This document shows positions 7,766 through 16,719 of a stretch of 16,759 bases of DNA, piece by piece. Positions within the stretch are counted from its first letter, which is position 1. Every line of letters starts with the position of its first letter. The position numbers and the translations under genes were made by a program. Source of the stretch: Hydnum rufescens UP504 (lineage: Eukaryota > Basidiomycota > Agaricomycetes > Cantharellales > Hydnaceae); contig MU129413.1 in assembly GCA_014904985.1 (NCBI GenBank), positions 1 to 16,759 of the forward strand, in the 5' to 3' direction. The notes below the pieces were generated by a model. That model was given only the letters and a program-made list of their open reading frames with translations, did not search any database and had not been told where the DNA came from.

Positions 7766-10415
7766 CCCAATAATGACGAACCCGTGGATTGGTACAGGGC
7801 TCCTTATACCAAGGTAAGTACGTTGCCATCAGGCTCTTCTCTCGGAGTCTTCTAAGATCCTTGAACAGGTCCATCGACTTTGCGTGTTGCGAATCAAAAA
7901 TCGTCGCGTCTTCAACGTCTGCATGTCTATCGCACGAACGGGAACTCCTCACTATCGGATCGGGTGGCTTGGACATATCGTTATAGCATGAAATCCAGGT
8001 GAGTAGCCCGCGGGGCAAGTCTTTCATCCCAAGGGAATGATTATCTGACAAGATTGTCTTGTTACGAGTTGCAAGTAGGTCACTCTTCAATCCACACGCT
8101 GGATCTACAGTACACCATAGTCGAACATCAACAGCACCGGGTCGTTTGGACATCGCGGACATCAAGATGCTCAAGGTCTTCGTCTTTATCGCCGTGCGCT
8201 GGAAGTTCAAGCCGGCGCTATTGTGGGCATGCTCAAATTCACCACGCTGCGTTTTGTACAAGGTACGCGTATCTTCTTTGTGCTTCACCGAGTGCAGGAC
8301 CACCTTGGCAGCAACATCAAGCATCTTTCCGGGGATCGCAACCATGGGTTTGGATGACTGAGTGTGAACAGACGACAACGGATGTGTACGATTGATACCG
8401 GGCTCGTCAAACAGAGGTGCGTGTAGCTTCGTCATGATTATCTTTTCAGGTTTTCTAATATGCTTAAGCAGGTCTGTCGGCTTTGTGTATCGCAGGTGAA
8501 TCAGCTTCAACTCTTCAAGATCGCCACAACCATTGTGCGAATGAGGACTTGCGGACACGAAATCTGCGCGATCGCAGGTGTACTCAGGTCTATGATGCCG
8601 CCATTCCAGGCTCCATTTATGTAAGGTGGGTGTCTTCTTGTGCAGAACCCGCGCCTCATCCTTTCTCTTGACTTTGAGGAACTCCGCAGGTATGTGGATG
8701 GCGATACCACTCGATGGATTCAAGAATACAACATCGGAGTCTCTTGTATGAGGTAAGTGTAGCTCTATCGAGTCCATGTCCCGAGTCTTGACAAGGTTCA
8801 TTAGCAGGATCAACCACTTAACGTGACGCGGGTCGGGAATCGCGGTTTCTTCGACACCAACATGCCCATCGCGTGGAGACTGCGTCGCCACTGTCAAATC
8901 GGATGGCTTTGACTTTTTGACATAATCCAAAACAAAGACAAGTACTAGGCTCGCCAAGAACACCTCCGTGCGCTGGAGACTCGAGACGTCGTCATCGTAG
9001 GTACGTTCGGACTCCTTTATATGTACTGTGTGGAATTCACAGCATTCTTCTTTACACAGGATGATCCGCAAGCCTTCTTTCGTGACATCTTCAAGTACTT
9101 CGTACGGGGCAGCAGCAACAATCTTGGATGAATCCACGCATGCAAATATTAACGAGTATGCGTACGTGATACCAGACGTAGGTAAGTGTGGAGCTGGCAG
9201 CATCCTTTCGCCTCTATGACTAAGACCTTCGTGCATTGGCAGCGAATTGGCCCGCGGTAGATTGGAAGGTCCCATGTCTTGAGCAGCATTGTACAAATCT
9301 TGGCCCGACCCCAATGTTACCAGTTCCCTCGGATGTTGTGGAATTGGACTCCCATCTCGAGCGCTAGTGTCTTTAGTAAAAGGTGAGTTCATTGTCGCGT
9401 GGTTTGTCTCTATGAGTTGACCGAGATGCTTAGACAGGTTCATCGGGTTGGCGAGTTGGGGATCACAAATTGTGGTTTCTTCAACATGATTATCACACGA
9501 ACGGGGACTCGACATCAAGTGGAGGATGTACTCGGGCTCTTGGTGTACTGACAAAGCCAGGGTTATTGCCCCTACTTCTTCAGCTGTAGGTGAGTTGGCC
9601 TTTGTCGAGTTTGTCTCCCACACGTTGTTGAGGTTCTTCAGCAGTTCCAACAGGTTTGCGTGTTTCGAGTTTCGAGTCCTCCATTTGTCGAGATCGCTGA
9701 ACCCACTGCGCGGGATTCTTGGTGCACTTGGCCGTCGTGGAATCGGGTAGCTGTCTTGGGTGCTGGGTTCCTTAACAAAAGGCGAGTGTGCCGTCGTCTG
9801 GCTTAGCTCTCCGAGTTGGCTAAGATACTTAAACAAGCCCGTCAACTTTGCACGTCGCGGACCAGGAAGTGAACGGGAAGTCGAGGACCAATCTGCCTGA
9901 CTGCGGGAGCACTCGGATCTGTCATGAACAACATCGAATTCATTCTTGTGTGACTTCACATGTTCGTCAATGCAGGTCGTGCTCGACTCCTGCTGTGCTG
10001 ATGCATTGGGTCGTTCGGTAGAAGGTGGGTTCAAGACCTTGTGGTTATCGCGTGAATGGGGGATCGATAATGAACCTCCGCGATCGTAGATACGCTCAAA
10101 TCCATGATACAGCACATCTAGATTGTCATCGGACGGATCCACAGATATGTCGCTGAAGGTCCTACTCTGTTGCAGTTGTGCGGACAATGTCAAGAACCCG
10201 GCGTTAGACTTTTCGGCATAGGGTAAGTGCATCTTCGTCAACTTCTGTTCTCGAGTTTTAACCAGGTTATCCAATAAGGTCAAGAACTTGTCGCGTTCCG
10301 GGTTACAAGTGTGCCAGCTCGGATCTCTTGACTTGTACTTCCTGTTGTGCGTGTTTCCTTGTATAACTTCGGACTTGAATATGCGAGGATTTCGAGATCG
10401 ACGGCACTCCGCCAT
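7713..10415 (-). CDS. Large unknown protein built of diverged internal repeats (900 codons)
   Basis: An uninterrupted 900-codon frame starts at ATG 10413-10415. I do not recognise a family. A ~22-residue module recurs at least seven times (starting near 7874, 8477, 8813, 9443, 9650, 9842 and 10283, reading leftward). Examples are DLFKDLRRLREKSLMATYLP, NLSKHLGQLIETNHATMNSP and GLFKYLSQLGELSQTTAHSP. The consensus is roughly [DNT]L[LF]K-x-[LI]-...-E-...-T-...-[HN]-x-P, a likely amphipathic helix. A second, longer module (LED...KEE-[WC]-CE...QR[AT]E...DLLAT) occurs three to four times, as does an SPRSCD-H-E-TTI-D segment. Spacings between the short modules (603, 336, 630, 207, 192 and 441 nt) are all multiples of three, and hydrophobic positions vary at the third base, which supports coding on this strand. 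There is no clear signal peptide or membrane span. The composition is charged and serine-rich. The opposite strand carries splice-like signals, which lowers certainty. Confidence 0.6.
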   Translation of the reverse strand: MAECRRSRNPRIFKSEVIQGNTHNRKYKSRDPSWHTCNPERDKFLTLLDNLVKTREQKLTKMHLPYAEKSNAGFLTLSAQLQQSRTFSDISVDPSDDNLDVLYHGFERIYDRGGSLSIPHSRDNHKVLNPPSTERPNASAQQESSTTCIDEHVKSHKNEFDVVHDRSECSRSQADWSSTSRSLPGPRRAKLTGLFKYLSQLGELSQTTAHSPFVKEPSTQDSYPIPRRPSAPRIPRSGFSDLDKWRTRNSKHANLLELLKNLNNVWETNSTKANSPTAEEVGAITLALSVHQEPEYILHLMSSPRSCDNHVEETTICDPQLANPMNLSKHLGQLIETNHATMNSPFTKDTSARDGSPIPQHPRELVTLGSGQDLYNAAQDMGPSNLPRANSLPMHEGLSHRGERMLPAPHLPTSGITYAYSLIFACVDSSKIVAAAPYEVLEDVTKEGLRIILCKEECCEFHTVHIKESERTYDDDVSSLQRTEVFLASLVLVFVLDYVKKSKPSDLTVATQSPRDGHVGVEETAIPDPRHVKWLILLMNLVKTRDMDSIELHLPHTRDSDVVFLNPSSGIAIHIPAEFLKVKRKDEARVLHKKTPTLHKWSLEWRHHRPEYTCDRADFVSASPHSHNGCGDLEELKLIHLRYTKPTDLLKHIRKPEKIIMTKLHAPLFDEPGINRTHPLSSVHTQSSKPMVAIPGKMLDVAAKVVLHSVKHKEDTRTLYKTQRGEFEHAHNSAGLNFQRTAIKTKTLSILMSAMSKRPGAVDVRLWCTVDPACGLKSDLLATRNKTILSDNHSLGMKDLPRGLLTWISCYNDMSKPPDPIVRSSRSCDRHADVEDATIFDSQHAKSMDLFKDLRRLREKSLMATYLPWYKEPCTNPRVRHYWDVASQSPSVIVVDGRSA

Positions 10416-10445
10416 GCTACAAGCAAAAGTAAGGCAACTGGGTTT

Positions 10446-10766
10446 TTATTGTTCGTCGTCGAGGATGCTAATTCCAGTCTCATCAGATGTGCTCTGATCA
10501 TTCTCGAGCCTCGAGGTGTGATTCCATTTAAACTTTGAGGCATCCGTGTTACTGACGTCAATCTTTCCTTTAAAATGCATTGTTTCTTCGGTCCTTCGGG
10601 ATCTTTCCAACCTCCAAGGCAACAAATTGAGTATCCTGGACACGAAATTCTCTCCTTTCGAGAACTGCAATGAGTCAATCTTTGTATCTGGATCCTTATA
10701 GGTACGACTCGATAGTCTGCACTCATCCGTTATAGAAGAAGGGTTGGGAGCTCCGATGACTGTCAA
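10446..10766 (-). other. Possible 5' exon of the repeat protein
   Basis: This open stretch is in the same frame as the 900-codon ORF, separated by a single TAA at 10446-10448. It contains a weak eighth copy of the short module (ILNLLPWRLERSRRTEETMH). It starts at a TTG, not ATG. A TTGCTTGTAG acceptor-like site ends at 10417, just before the downstream ATG, so an intron could join the two. I found no convincing donor at normal distance. Confidence 0.3.
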
Positions 10767-10917
10767 ATCAAAATCTGGATCAGCCAGTGTGTGGATGGGA
10801 GACTGTATTTCTGTTGTTATTCGTTGGGCTGGTTCGCTTCAATGGTTGATCACACTCTGTAAGACGTGTATGGTGTTCAGTGGAGAATAGGAAGGGATAT
10901 GGACTAGCTGTAGTCAA
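10767..10917. promoter_or_regulatory. Putative upstream region of the repeat-protein gene
   Basis: These 151 bp separate the most 5' possible exon from the tandem repeat. No TATA box or other element can be named with confidence. If the minus-strand gene is expressed, its promoter lies here or within the adjoining repeat. Confidence 0.25.
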
Positions 10918-12251
10918 TGATATATCATGTAGGATGCTTATAGAAAGGCTTATACGTCATCTGGGATGCTTGTAGAAAGGCTTATACGTCGTTCGTGTTG
11001 TGTTGGTCTGTTTACTGATATTTGTGTATTCTTGTTTATGTTCTCCTGGTCAAAATGCGGATATCTGTGGGTTATAGACTGGTCAGTGCTTGGTTAGTCT
11101 TGTTAGTATGTTTCTTTCTTCTTTCTTCAAAACCTGATATGTATTTCGTTATGCTTACTTTTCCTTGGATGTCCAGCAACTCTAACCTTAGGTCCTGCAA
11201 CTATCCTTGGCTTTAGTGATTCGCGTAGAGGGCTACCAGTGGCTTTGTCTCAACAACCTTGAAGATGACTTAGCTCCAGATGGCTTATAGATAGACTGTT
11301 CTTTAGAGGCAAGCAGAAAAGTTGACAGTGGTTGACAGTAATGATTTCCAGAGAGGAGATGATTGTGTGGGGGTACAGGAAATCTACCAGCTTTTATACC
11401 TTTCTGAAGGTGGCTGTGTTTAAGAAATATGACTCCCCCATGGGTGAGTCATATGTGAGTCATAGGTGAGAACAAAAGAAAAATAACAAGATGATGTAAT
11501 AATGCGGTCATAGCTGAGTCATTCATAAAGAGAACAAAAGGAATCATGAGGGGTGATGTCATAGTGATGTCATTCATAAGGAGAACAAAAGGAATCATGA
11601 GGGGGGGTGATGTCACCAATTTGCTGAGCATGTGGAATGCTTGGAGCATGTGGTCACTGACCATGTGGAGCATTCTGGAGGCGAAATGAAAGGATATCTC
11701 CGGGTTTTGGAGATTAATTTGAGCATAGTCCAGTGGTTAAGGTGTTTTGTTGTTGGTTGATAATGGGAACAAGTGCATAGGATGGGATTCGATGCAGAAA
11801 CAGCAGTTTGCATCCGTAATAGACGTTCTTGGTATCATTAGATGCGGATTTTTCACAGCTTTCTGGACGCGGTGGTTCCGAGAAGATCCGGTGTAAACTG
11901 ACAGAGAAATTCGTTTTTTACTGATGGGTGTTGATTCTGATAGTAATATCGCTCTGTAGAGTTCAGTTTTGATCTGTTCTTCGCGTGCTCAGTACCGTCG
12001 GATGCGGATTTTTTATATCTTTCTAAGCGCGGTTGTTCCGAAAAGATTGAATGCGAACTGACGGAGAAATTCGTTTTTTACTGGAAATTCCGGATTTTGG
12101 TAGTAAAATTGGCCTGGAGAGTGCAGTTCTGGTCCGTTCGACTTGTGTTTGGTACCGTTCGAAAGGTGTGAATCGTAGCTTTCTAAGAGTTATATGGGCG
12201 TACCTCTCCGATCAAAACTGACGGAGTTATAGAACGAATTCGATTTCCGCA
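10918..12251. repeat. 1334-bp LTR-like repeat, copy 1 of a tandem pair
   Basis: It starts TGATATATCATG and ends ATTTCCGCA, giving TG...CA ends. Copy 2 at 12255-13588 has the same length and is nearly identical. Inside are a 30-31-bp direct repeat (10931-10960, 10962-10991), a 51-bp tandem repeat (from 11518 and 11569) and 160-bp modules starting at 11841, 12001 and 12161. The short ORF at 11449-11673 is created by the 51-bp repeats and is not called. The orientation of a parent element cannot be decided, since no internal region is attached. No 5-bp target duplication flanks the pair (GTCAA left, CGTAG right). Confidence 0.75.
11841..12240. repeat. 160-bp internal modules (two and a half units)
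   Basis: Successive units begin GATGCGGATT at 11841 and 12001, and a related GAAAGGTGTG at 12161, exactly 160 bp apart. Each carries an AGCTTTCT-like or ATCTTTCT-like motif, an AACTGACGGAG-like motif and a GTTCGACTTGTGTTTGGTAC-like end. The same arrangement is in copy 2 and in the relic at 6263-6613. Confidence 0.7.
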
Positions 12252-12254
12252 ACA

Positions 12255-13588
12255 TGATATTAATCATGTGGATGCTTATGAAGGCTTATACTTCACTGGG
12301 ATGCTTGTAGAAAGCTTATACGTCGTTCGTGTTGTGTTGGTCTGTTTACTGATATTTGTGTATTCTTGTTTATGTTTCTCTGGTCAAAATGCGGATATCT
12401 GGGGGTTAATAGACTGGTCAGTGCTTGGTTTAAGTCTTGTTAGTATGTTCTTTCTTCTTTCTTCAAAACCTGATATGTATTTCGTTATGCTACTTTTCCT
12501 TGGATGTCCAGCAACTCTAACCTTAGGTCCTGCAACTATCCTTGGCTTTAGTGATTCGCGTAGGGAGGCTACCAGTGGCTTTGTCTCAACAACCTTGAAG
12601 ATGACTTAGCTCCAGATGGCTTATAGATAGACTGTTCTTTAGAGGCAAGCAGAAAAGTTGACAGTGGTTGACAGTAATGATTTCCAGAGAGGAGATGATT
12701 GTGGTGGGGGTACAGGAAATCTACCAGCTTTTATACCTTTCTGAAGGTGGCTGTGTTTAAGAAATATGACTCCCCCATGGGTGAGTCATATGTGAGTCAT
12801 AGGTGAGAACAAAAGAAAAATAACAAGATGATGTAATAATGCGGTCATAGCTGAGTCATTCATAAAGAGAACAAAAGGAATCATGAGGGGTGATGTCATA
12901 GTGATGTCATTCATAAGGAGAACAAAAGGAATCATGAGGGGGGGTGATGTCACCAATTTGCTGAGCATGTGGAATGCTTGGAGCATGTGGTCACTGACCA
13001 TGTGGAGCATTCTGGAGGCGAAATGAAAGGATATCTCCGGGTTTTGGAGATTAATTTGAGCATAGTCCAGTGGTTAAGGTGTTTTGTTGTTGGTTGATAA
13101 TGGGAACAAGTGCATAGGATGGGATTCGATGCAGAAACAGCAGTTTGCATCCGTAATAGACGTTCTTGGTATCATTAGATGCGGATTTTTCACAGCTTTC
13201 TGGACGCGGTGGTTCCGAGAAGATCCGGTGTAAACTGACAGAGAAATTCGTTTTTTACTGATGGGTGTTGATTCTGATAGTAATATCGCTCTGTAGAGTT
13301 CAGTTTTGATCTGTTCTTCGCGTGCTCAGTACCGTCGGATGCGGATTTTTTATATCTTTCTAAGCGCGGTTGTTCCGAAAAGATTGAATGTGAACTGACG
13401 GAGAAATTCGTTTTTTACTGGAAATTCCGGATTTTGGTAGTAAAATTGGCCTGGAGAGTGCAGTTCTGGTCCGTTCGACTTGTGTTTGGTACCGTTCGAA
13501 AGGTGTGAATCGTAGCTTTCTAAGAGTTATATGGGCGTACCTCTCCGATCAAAACTGACGGAGTTATAGAACGAATTCGATTTCCGCA
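12255..13588. repeat. 1334-bp LTR-like repeat, copy 2 of a tandem pair
   Basis: It is separated from copy 1 by ACA (12252-12254). The 3' kilobase differs from copy 1 at only a few places. The first ~300 bp carry about 15 differences, mostly one-base indels. Its 3' edge directly abuts the truncated gypsy element at 13589. The 160-bp modules recur at 13178, 13338 and 13498. Confidence 0.75.
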
Positions 13589-13599
13589 CGTAGCCGTAA

Positions 13600-14268
13600 T
13601 TAATTTTGTAATTGGTCATGTGATCCTCCAATGGCTGGAAGTGGTGTGATTTCGCATTTTCTGATACTGGATGTTTTTATCTTCCACACCGTAAGCTCGT
13701 CAGGTTTGCCGCGTTCGACATTCTCAGATCTCGTGGAATTGATAGGCATCAAAGGAAACGATCCCAGCTTTGAAGGATTGGAAATCAAAGGTCTGCAACC
13801 CGGGTGGTAACTTGCTATAGAATGGATTCTTCTGTGGGCAGGCGTCTTGTTGTGCGAGACAATTCTTATAGTCTCGTCAATATGCTCTGTGACATTAGGG
13901 AATGTATGACCATCTTGAATAGACCCTTGTGTGAATTGAAGGCTCAATTTGCTCTCTTGAACGACATCGCGGAGATAATAAGCTCGGTACAGGGCTTCAC
14001 GGATTGCGGGCAACTCTAAAGCTCAAATCAACAATCCTTTGGCATCGACGTGAGGCCTCAGCTTTTTCAAGTTGAGCTCCCCCTCAGGAAGGAATTCAGG
14101 TGTGCTTTTCAGTGTGGTGGCGTCAATCAAAGTAGAAGGTTCATTTTCGACGCCTTGCTGTATTGTCTTGATGGAACGGACATTTCGGGGTGTGGACATG
14201 ATAGGCAAAGTCACTCGTATGGATCGTCCAGAGTCGCAATCGCCATCTTGCCACAATTGTAAGTTCAT
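13600..14268 (-). pseudogene. Gypsy polyprotein remnant after the protease
   Basis: Two open stretches share one frame (14268-14023 and 14013-13600), separated by a stop at 14020-14022. The first continues the protease C-terminus, with NLQLWQDGD and a glutamate and proline-rich linker. The second contains EALYRAYYLRDVVQESKLSL and EHIDETIRIV, of the type that links protease to reverse transcriptase in fungal gypsy elements. No reverse-transcriptase motif is reached before the frame ends next to the tandem repeat. Confidence 0.5.
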
Positions 14269-14270
14269 TC

Positions 14271-15662
14271 CTATTCCGTGTGCATATTCAATTCTTGCTG
14301 AGTACGAATATAACCAGGGCTGGCCAGGATCATATCCTTCTGGCCAATGTTGTCCGACGTGATAAAGAAGTTGTGGGGGAGGGGAATTCCTCCAACTTGA
14401 ACAGGAACATTACGACATAATCCGACGAGATTAACGTTATGGCCCGAAACACCTCGCAAAAGCCAGTCCTCTGCGGACAAGTCGATTGGTAATTCAAGTT
14501 TCATTTGGACCGATTGGACCATGATGTTCAATTCGCTGCCATTGTCAATGAGCATAGTACACGGGTGGCCAAAGATTGTACCCTGAATTCTGGCTGTCAC
14601 CATTGCAAGAAAAGACGGGTGAGGGGAATAGTCAGTCTCCCTAATGTCGAACTGTGGCTTGTGTCCATCCTCAAAGTCACATGTGTAGAATTCGTTGGCT
14701 TCACCGTCGGAATTGAATTTAGGAAAAGTATTATCCACAGGACTATCTTCGTCAGTGGTCTCGTCATCTGAGTCAACTAGAGGTGCGATGCCTTTTGGGG
14801 GTCGATAGATTAAAGGGCGCCTCGGAGGTCGTGTCTTCATTTCCAAGGGATTGAATCCGTGTTCAGCTGAGCTAATCGAAAGTTCGCCACTCCTCATCTG
14901 CATGGCCTCGGGACTAACAGGGACTCGCTGCGTCTTCGTAGCAATTTGTAGTCTCTTGCCTAACTCGAAGGAAGATCCGAGGATATCGCCAAGTCTAACA
15001 GGGACTTCCTGGCTCATAAGAGACTTAAACAAGGCCTCGACATCTGTGTTCTCTTGAAGCTCGCTCGCGAAACGATAAGCCGGAGAAGCTCTTGTCTTGA
15101 TTTGGCTGTTCTTGTCATGGATGATCACGTCGTCTAATGTAACTTTGGCTTTGTCCCTAGGTGTCGCGGGTTGTGTCTCTGTAACGGCTGGCCTGTGGAC
15201 TCGTGGGCGATCTGCCGTTCCATCCCACATTTCGATGTCTTCGTTAGGCAGGACAGCAGTGGAAGGTTCAGGAGGATGAGTTTCTCGCTTCAGAATAGTA
15301 GGAGGCCTGTTCACATGGCTCTCAGACTCTTGTTTGCTAATGGGGTGTTGAGGCAGCTCAATATACGCGCGTTTAGGACGTTCCATCTTCTTTGGCCTCG
15401 GCTCTTCCTTGTCATCGGACCGGGGTCGCTTCTGGCCACGTATCTGCTCATTACTAGCAGGAAAAACTTTGTAGTTGTACTCTCCAAAGGTAGCGAACTC
15501 TTGATTCAAGAGATTGAAGTTGCGTGAGTGTTCCATCTCAATGTTAGAAGCATTGACAAGTTGATCTTGTAGGACTCGCGCGACTCCGCCATCATTGATG
15601 TTGCCTCGCGGAAGGTCAGATCCATCGGCCTGTACGAGTCGGCCTTCACTTGACCACCTCAA
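14271..15662 (-). pseudogene. Gag C-terminal linker and retropepsin-like protease
   Basis: The 463-codon frame has no true start because it is the continuation of gag after a frameshift. Residues 1-340 form a charged, proline-rich linker (KRPRSDDKEEPRPKKMERPK). Residues about 350-450 form a retroviral-type aspartic protease fold: the active-site segment is LIDNGSELN (Asp codon 14544-14546), followed by the flap-like GVSGHNVNLVGLC and the PHNFFITSDNIGQKDMIL motif. The active-site triad is D-N-G where D-T-G or D-S-G is usual. Near 14322 a net one-base loss diverts the frame, and the expected GQPWL continues in the next frame. Confidence 0.7.
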
Positions 15663-15694
15663 GACTTTCTTTGCGACAAGGCCTTTGTTTCAGG

Positions 15695-15736
15695 GCAATC
15701 CTTGAGTAAGTGACCTTGTTCTCCACACATAAAGCA
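15695..15736 (-). other. CCHC zinc knuckle of gag
   Basis: The translation CFMCGEQGHLLKDC matches C-X2-C-X4-H-X4-C, the nucleic-acid-binding knuckle of retroelement gag. It lies in a short frame (about 15905-15665), different from the frames on either side. This is what identifies the frameshifts near 15915 and 15683. Confidence 0.85.
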
Positions 15737-15810
15737 TGTAATTGACGAAGTAGAAAGGTTTACAGGACGAGTTCCAACTGTATCATCTTGCAAATGGCCT
15801 AGTGCGATGG

Positions 15811-16623
15811 TCAAATGTCTGATCTTTTCAGCAAGATCGTCGATATTTGATTTGACAAGATTGCGAGTGTCCTGGGGCTTCGACTCCGGGGCAATGATTG
15901 TAGGTATGTCTTTGCTCGGCTTGGCTCGTGTTTAACACGGTGTCTCTTGAATCCAGCGTATCTTGCACCTTGATCGGTATTGGAATCAATTGAAGAAGAG
16001 TCATCCAAGTCTGAGGAATCCGTTGTGGCCTCGTTGTCACGGAGTCCGTATTGTCCATCGTCATCAGGGACTCGATACAAGTCTCGCTTGAGGCATAACT
16101 TGACAGTTTGAATCACCTCTGGCATAGGTGGGGGACAGGTAAGATCAGTCCAGAGCTTTGAATTCTTGAGGACAGTTGCAATCTCCTCGCGAAAGGAGGG
16201 TGGCTTGATGCCTCGCCAAAAGTAGTCATGCTTATCCAATTGAGATAAGGCTTTGCGATCATCCAGGGACTTCATGATAACCATGAACTTGCGAATGTAG
16301 TCGTCAAACTTGGCAATGGACGAGAGTTTTTGGTCCTTGTGAGTGAGCTTGATAAGGTGATCGACCTTGTAATAAGGCTTTTCCTCTTCTGAGGGATAAA
16401 ATTCAAGTAATCAGGCTTTAAAGGAGTCCCAATCATCTCCATAGTACTCATCTAGCGACTCGATGAATTGTTTGGATTTTGTATTGCAATAACGAGTGAT
16501 TTGTTGTATAGTTTGAATTGAATTGAGGCCAGCTGTTGTGGCGCAGAACTCGTATTCTGCCAGGAAGTGTAGGATTCGTTTTCCACGGAACCGGGGAGCG
16601 TCTTTGGATCGTGGTCCAGGCAT
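15811..16623 (-). pseudogene. Gypsy gag N-terminal and central region
   Basis: The likely start is ATG 16621-16623 (MPGPRSKDAPRFRGKRILHF). The N-terminal domain has the LHFLAEYE...IQQITRYC...WDSFKA pattern I associate with Agaricomycete gypsy gags. A TGA at 16408-16410 interrupts the frame, which continues as LLEFYPSEEE, a stretch that belongs to the same domain. The following DHLIKLTHKD, KSLDDRKALSQLDKHDYFWR and PPSFREEIATVL segments are the rest of the capsid-like part. Near 15915 the frame is lost and the protein continues in another frame toward the zinc knuckle. It would form virus-like particles in an intact element. Confidence 0.75.
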
Positions 16624-16704
16624 GCGAACGTGTGTCATGCGTGGACATGTTTGTGTTTGTGTGCGCCAAGTAAGGGATTCGAATTGAAGGTTGTGGCCCC
16701 CTGT

Positions 16705-16715
16705 AAGGACCACCA
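16705..16715 (-). other. Candidate primer-binding site
   Basis: On the minus strand TGGTGGTCCTT begins four bases inside the LTR edge. It begins with the TGG needed to pair with a tRNA CCA end, and would match a tRNA ending GGACCACCA. The tRNA was not identified. Confidence 0.4.
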
Positions 16716-16719
16716 GATT

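Larger units (their letters stand above)
13589..16719 (-). mobile_element. Truncated, decayed Ty3/gypsy retrotransposon (gag and protease only)
   Basis: In minus-strand order the internal region holds a possible primer-binding site (16705-16715), gag from 16623, a zinc knuckle, and a retropepsin-like domain that reaches a QPWL-type segment. It then breaks off at 13589, where the tandem repeat begins. Reverse transcriptase, RNase H, integrase and the 3' LTR are not present in the window. The 5' LTR begins at 16720 and continues beyond the window. Breaks are a TGA at 16408-16410, single-base frameshifts near 15915, 15683 and 14322, and a stop at 14020-14022. It cannot move by itself. Confidence 0.8.

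Noticed and set aside
8483..8752. Protein-like plus-strand exon (reading LDFEELRRYVDGDTTRWI)
   Set aside because: It looks plausible alone, but neighbouring plus exons carry stops and spliced repeat units would not keep frame. I report it only within the antisense-splicing observation.
11449..11673. 74-codon minus-strand ORF, repeated identically at 12786-13010
   Set aside because: It is generated by the 51-bp tandem repeat inside the LTR-like sequence (duplicated PLMIPFVL-type peptide). There is no evidence of coding beyond repetition.
14505..15527. Several plus-strand ORFs across the protease region
   Set aside because: They are shadows of the minus-strand gag-protease frame, which has a recognisable active site and zinc knuckle.
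16655..16712. Possible tRNA-like sequence (TTCGAATCC box) near the primer-binding site
   Set aside because: There is no A box, no cloverleaf pairing and it overlaps the gag leader; chance match to a B box.
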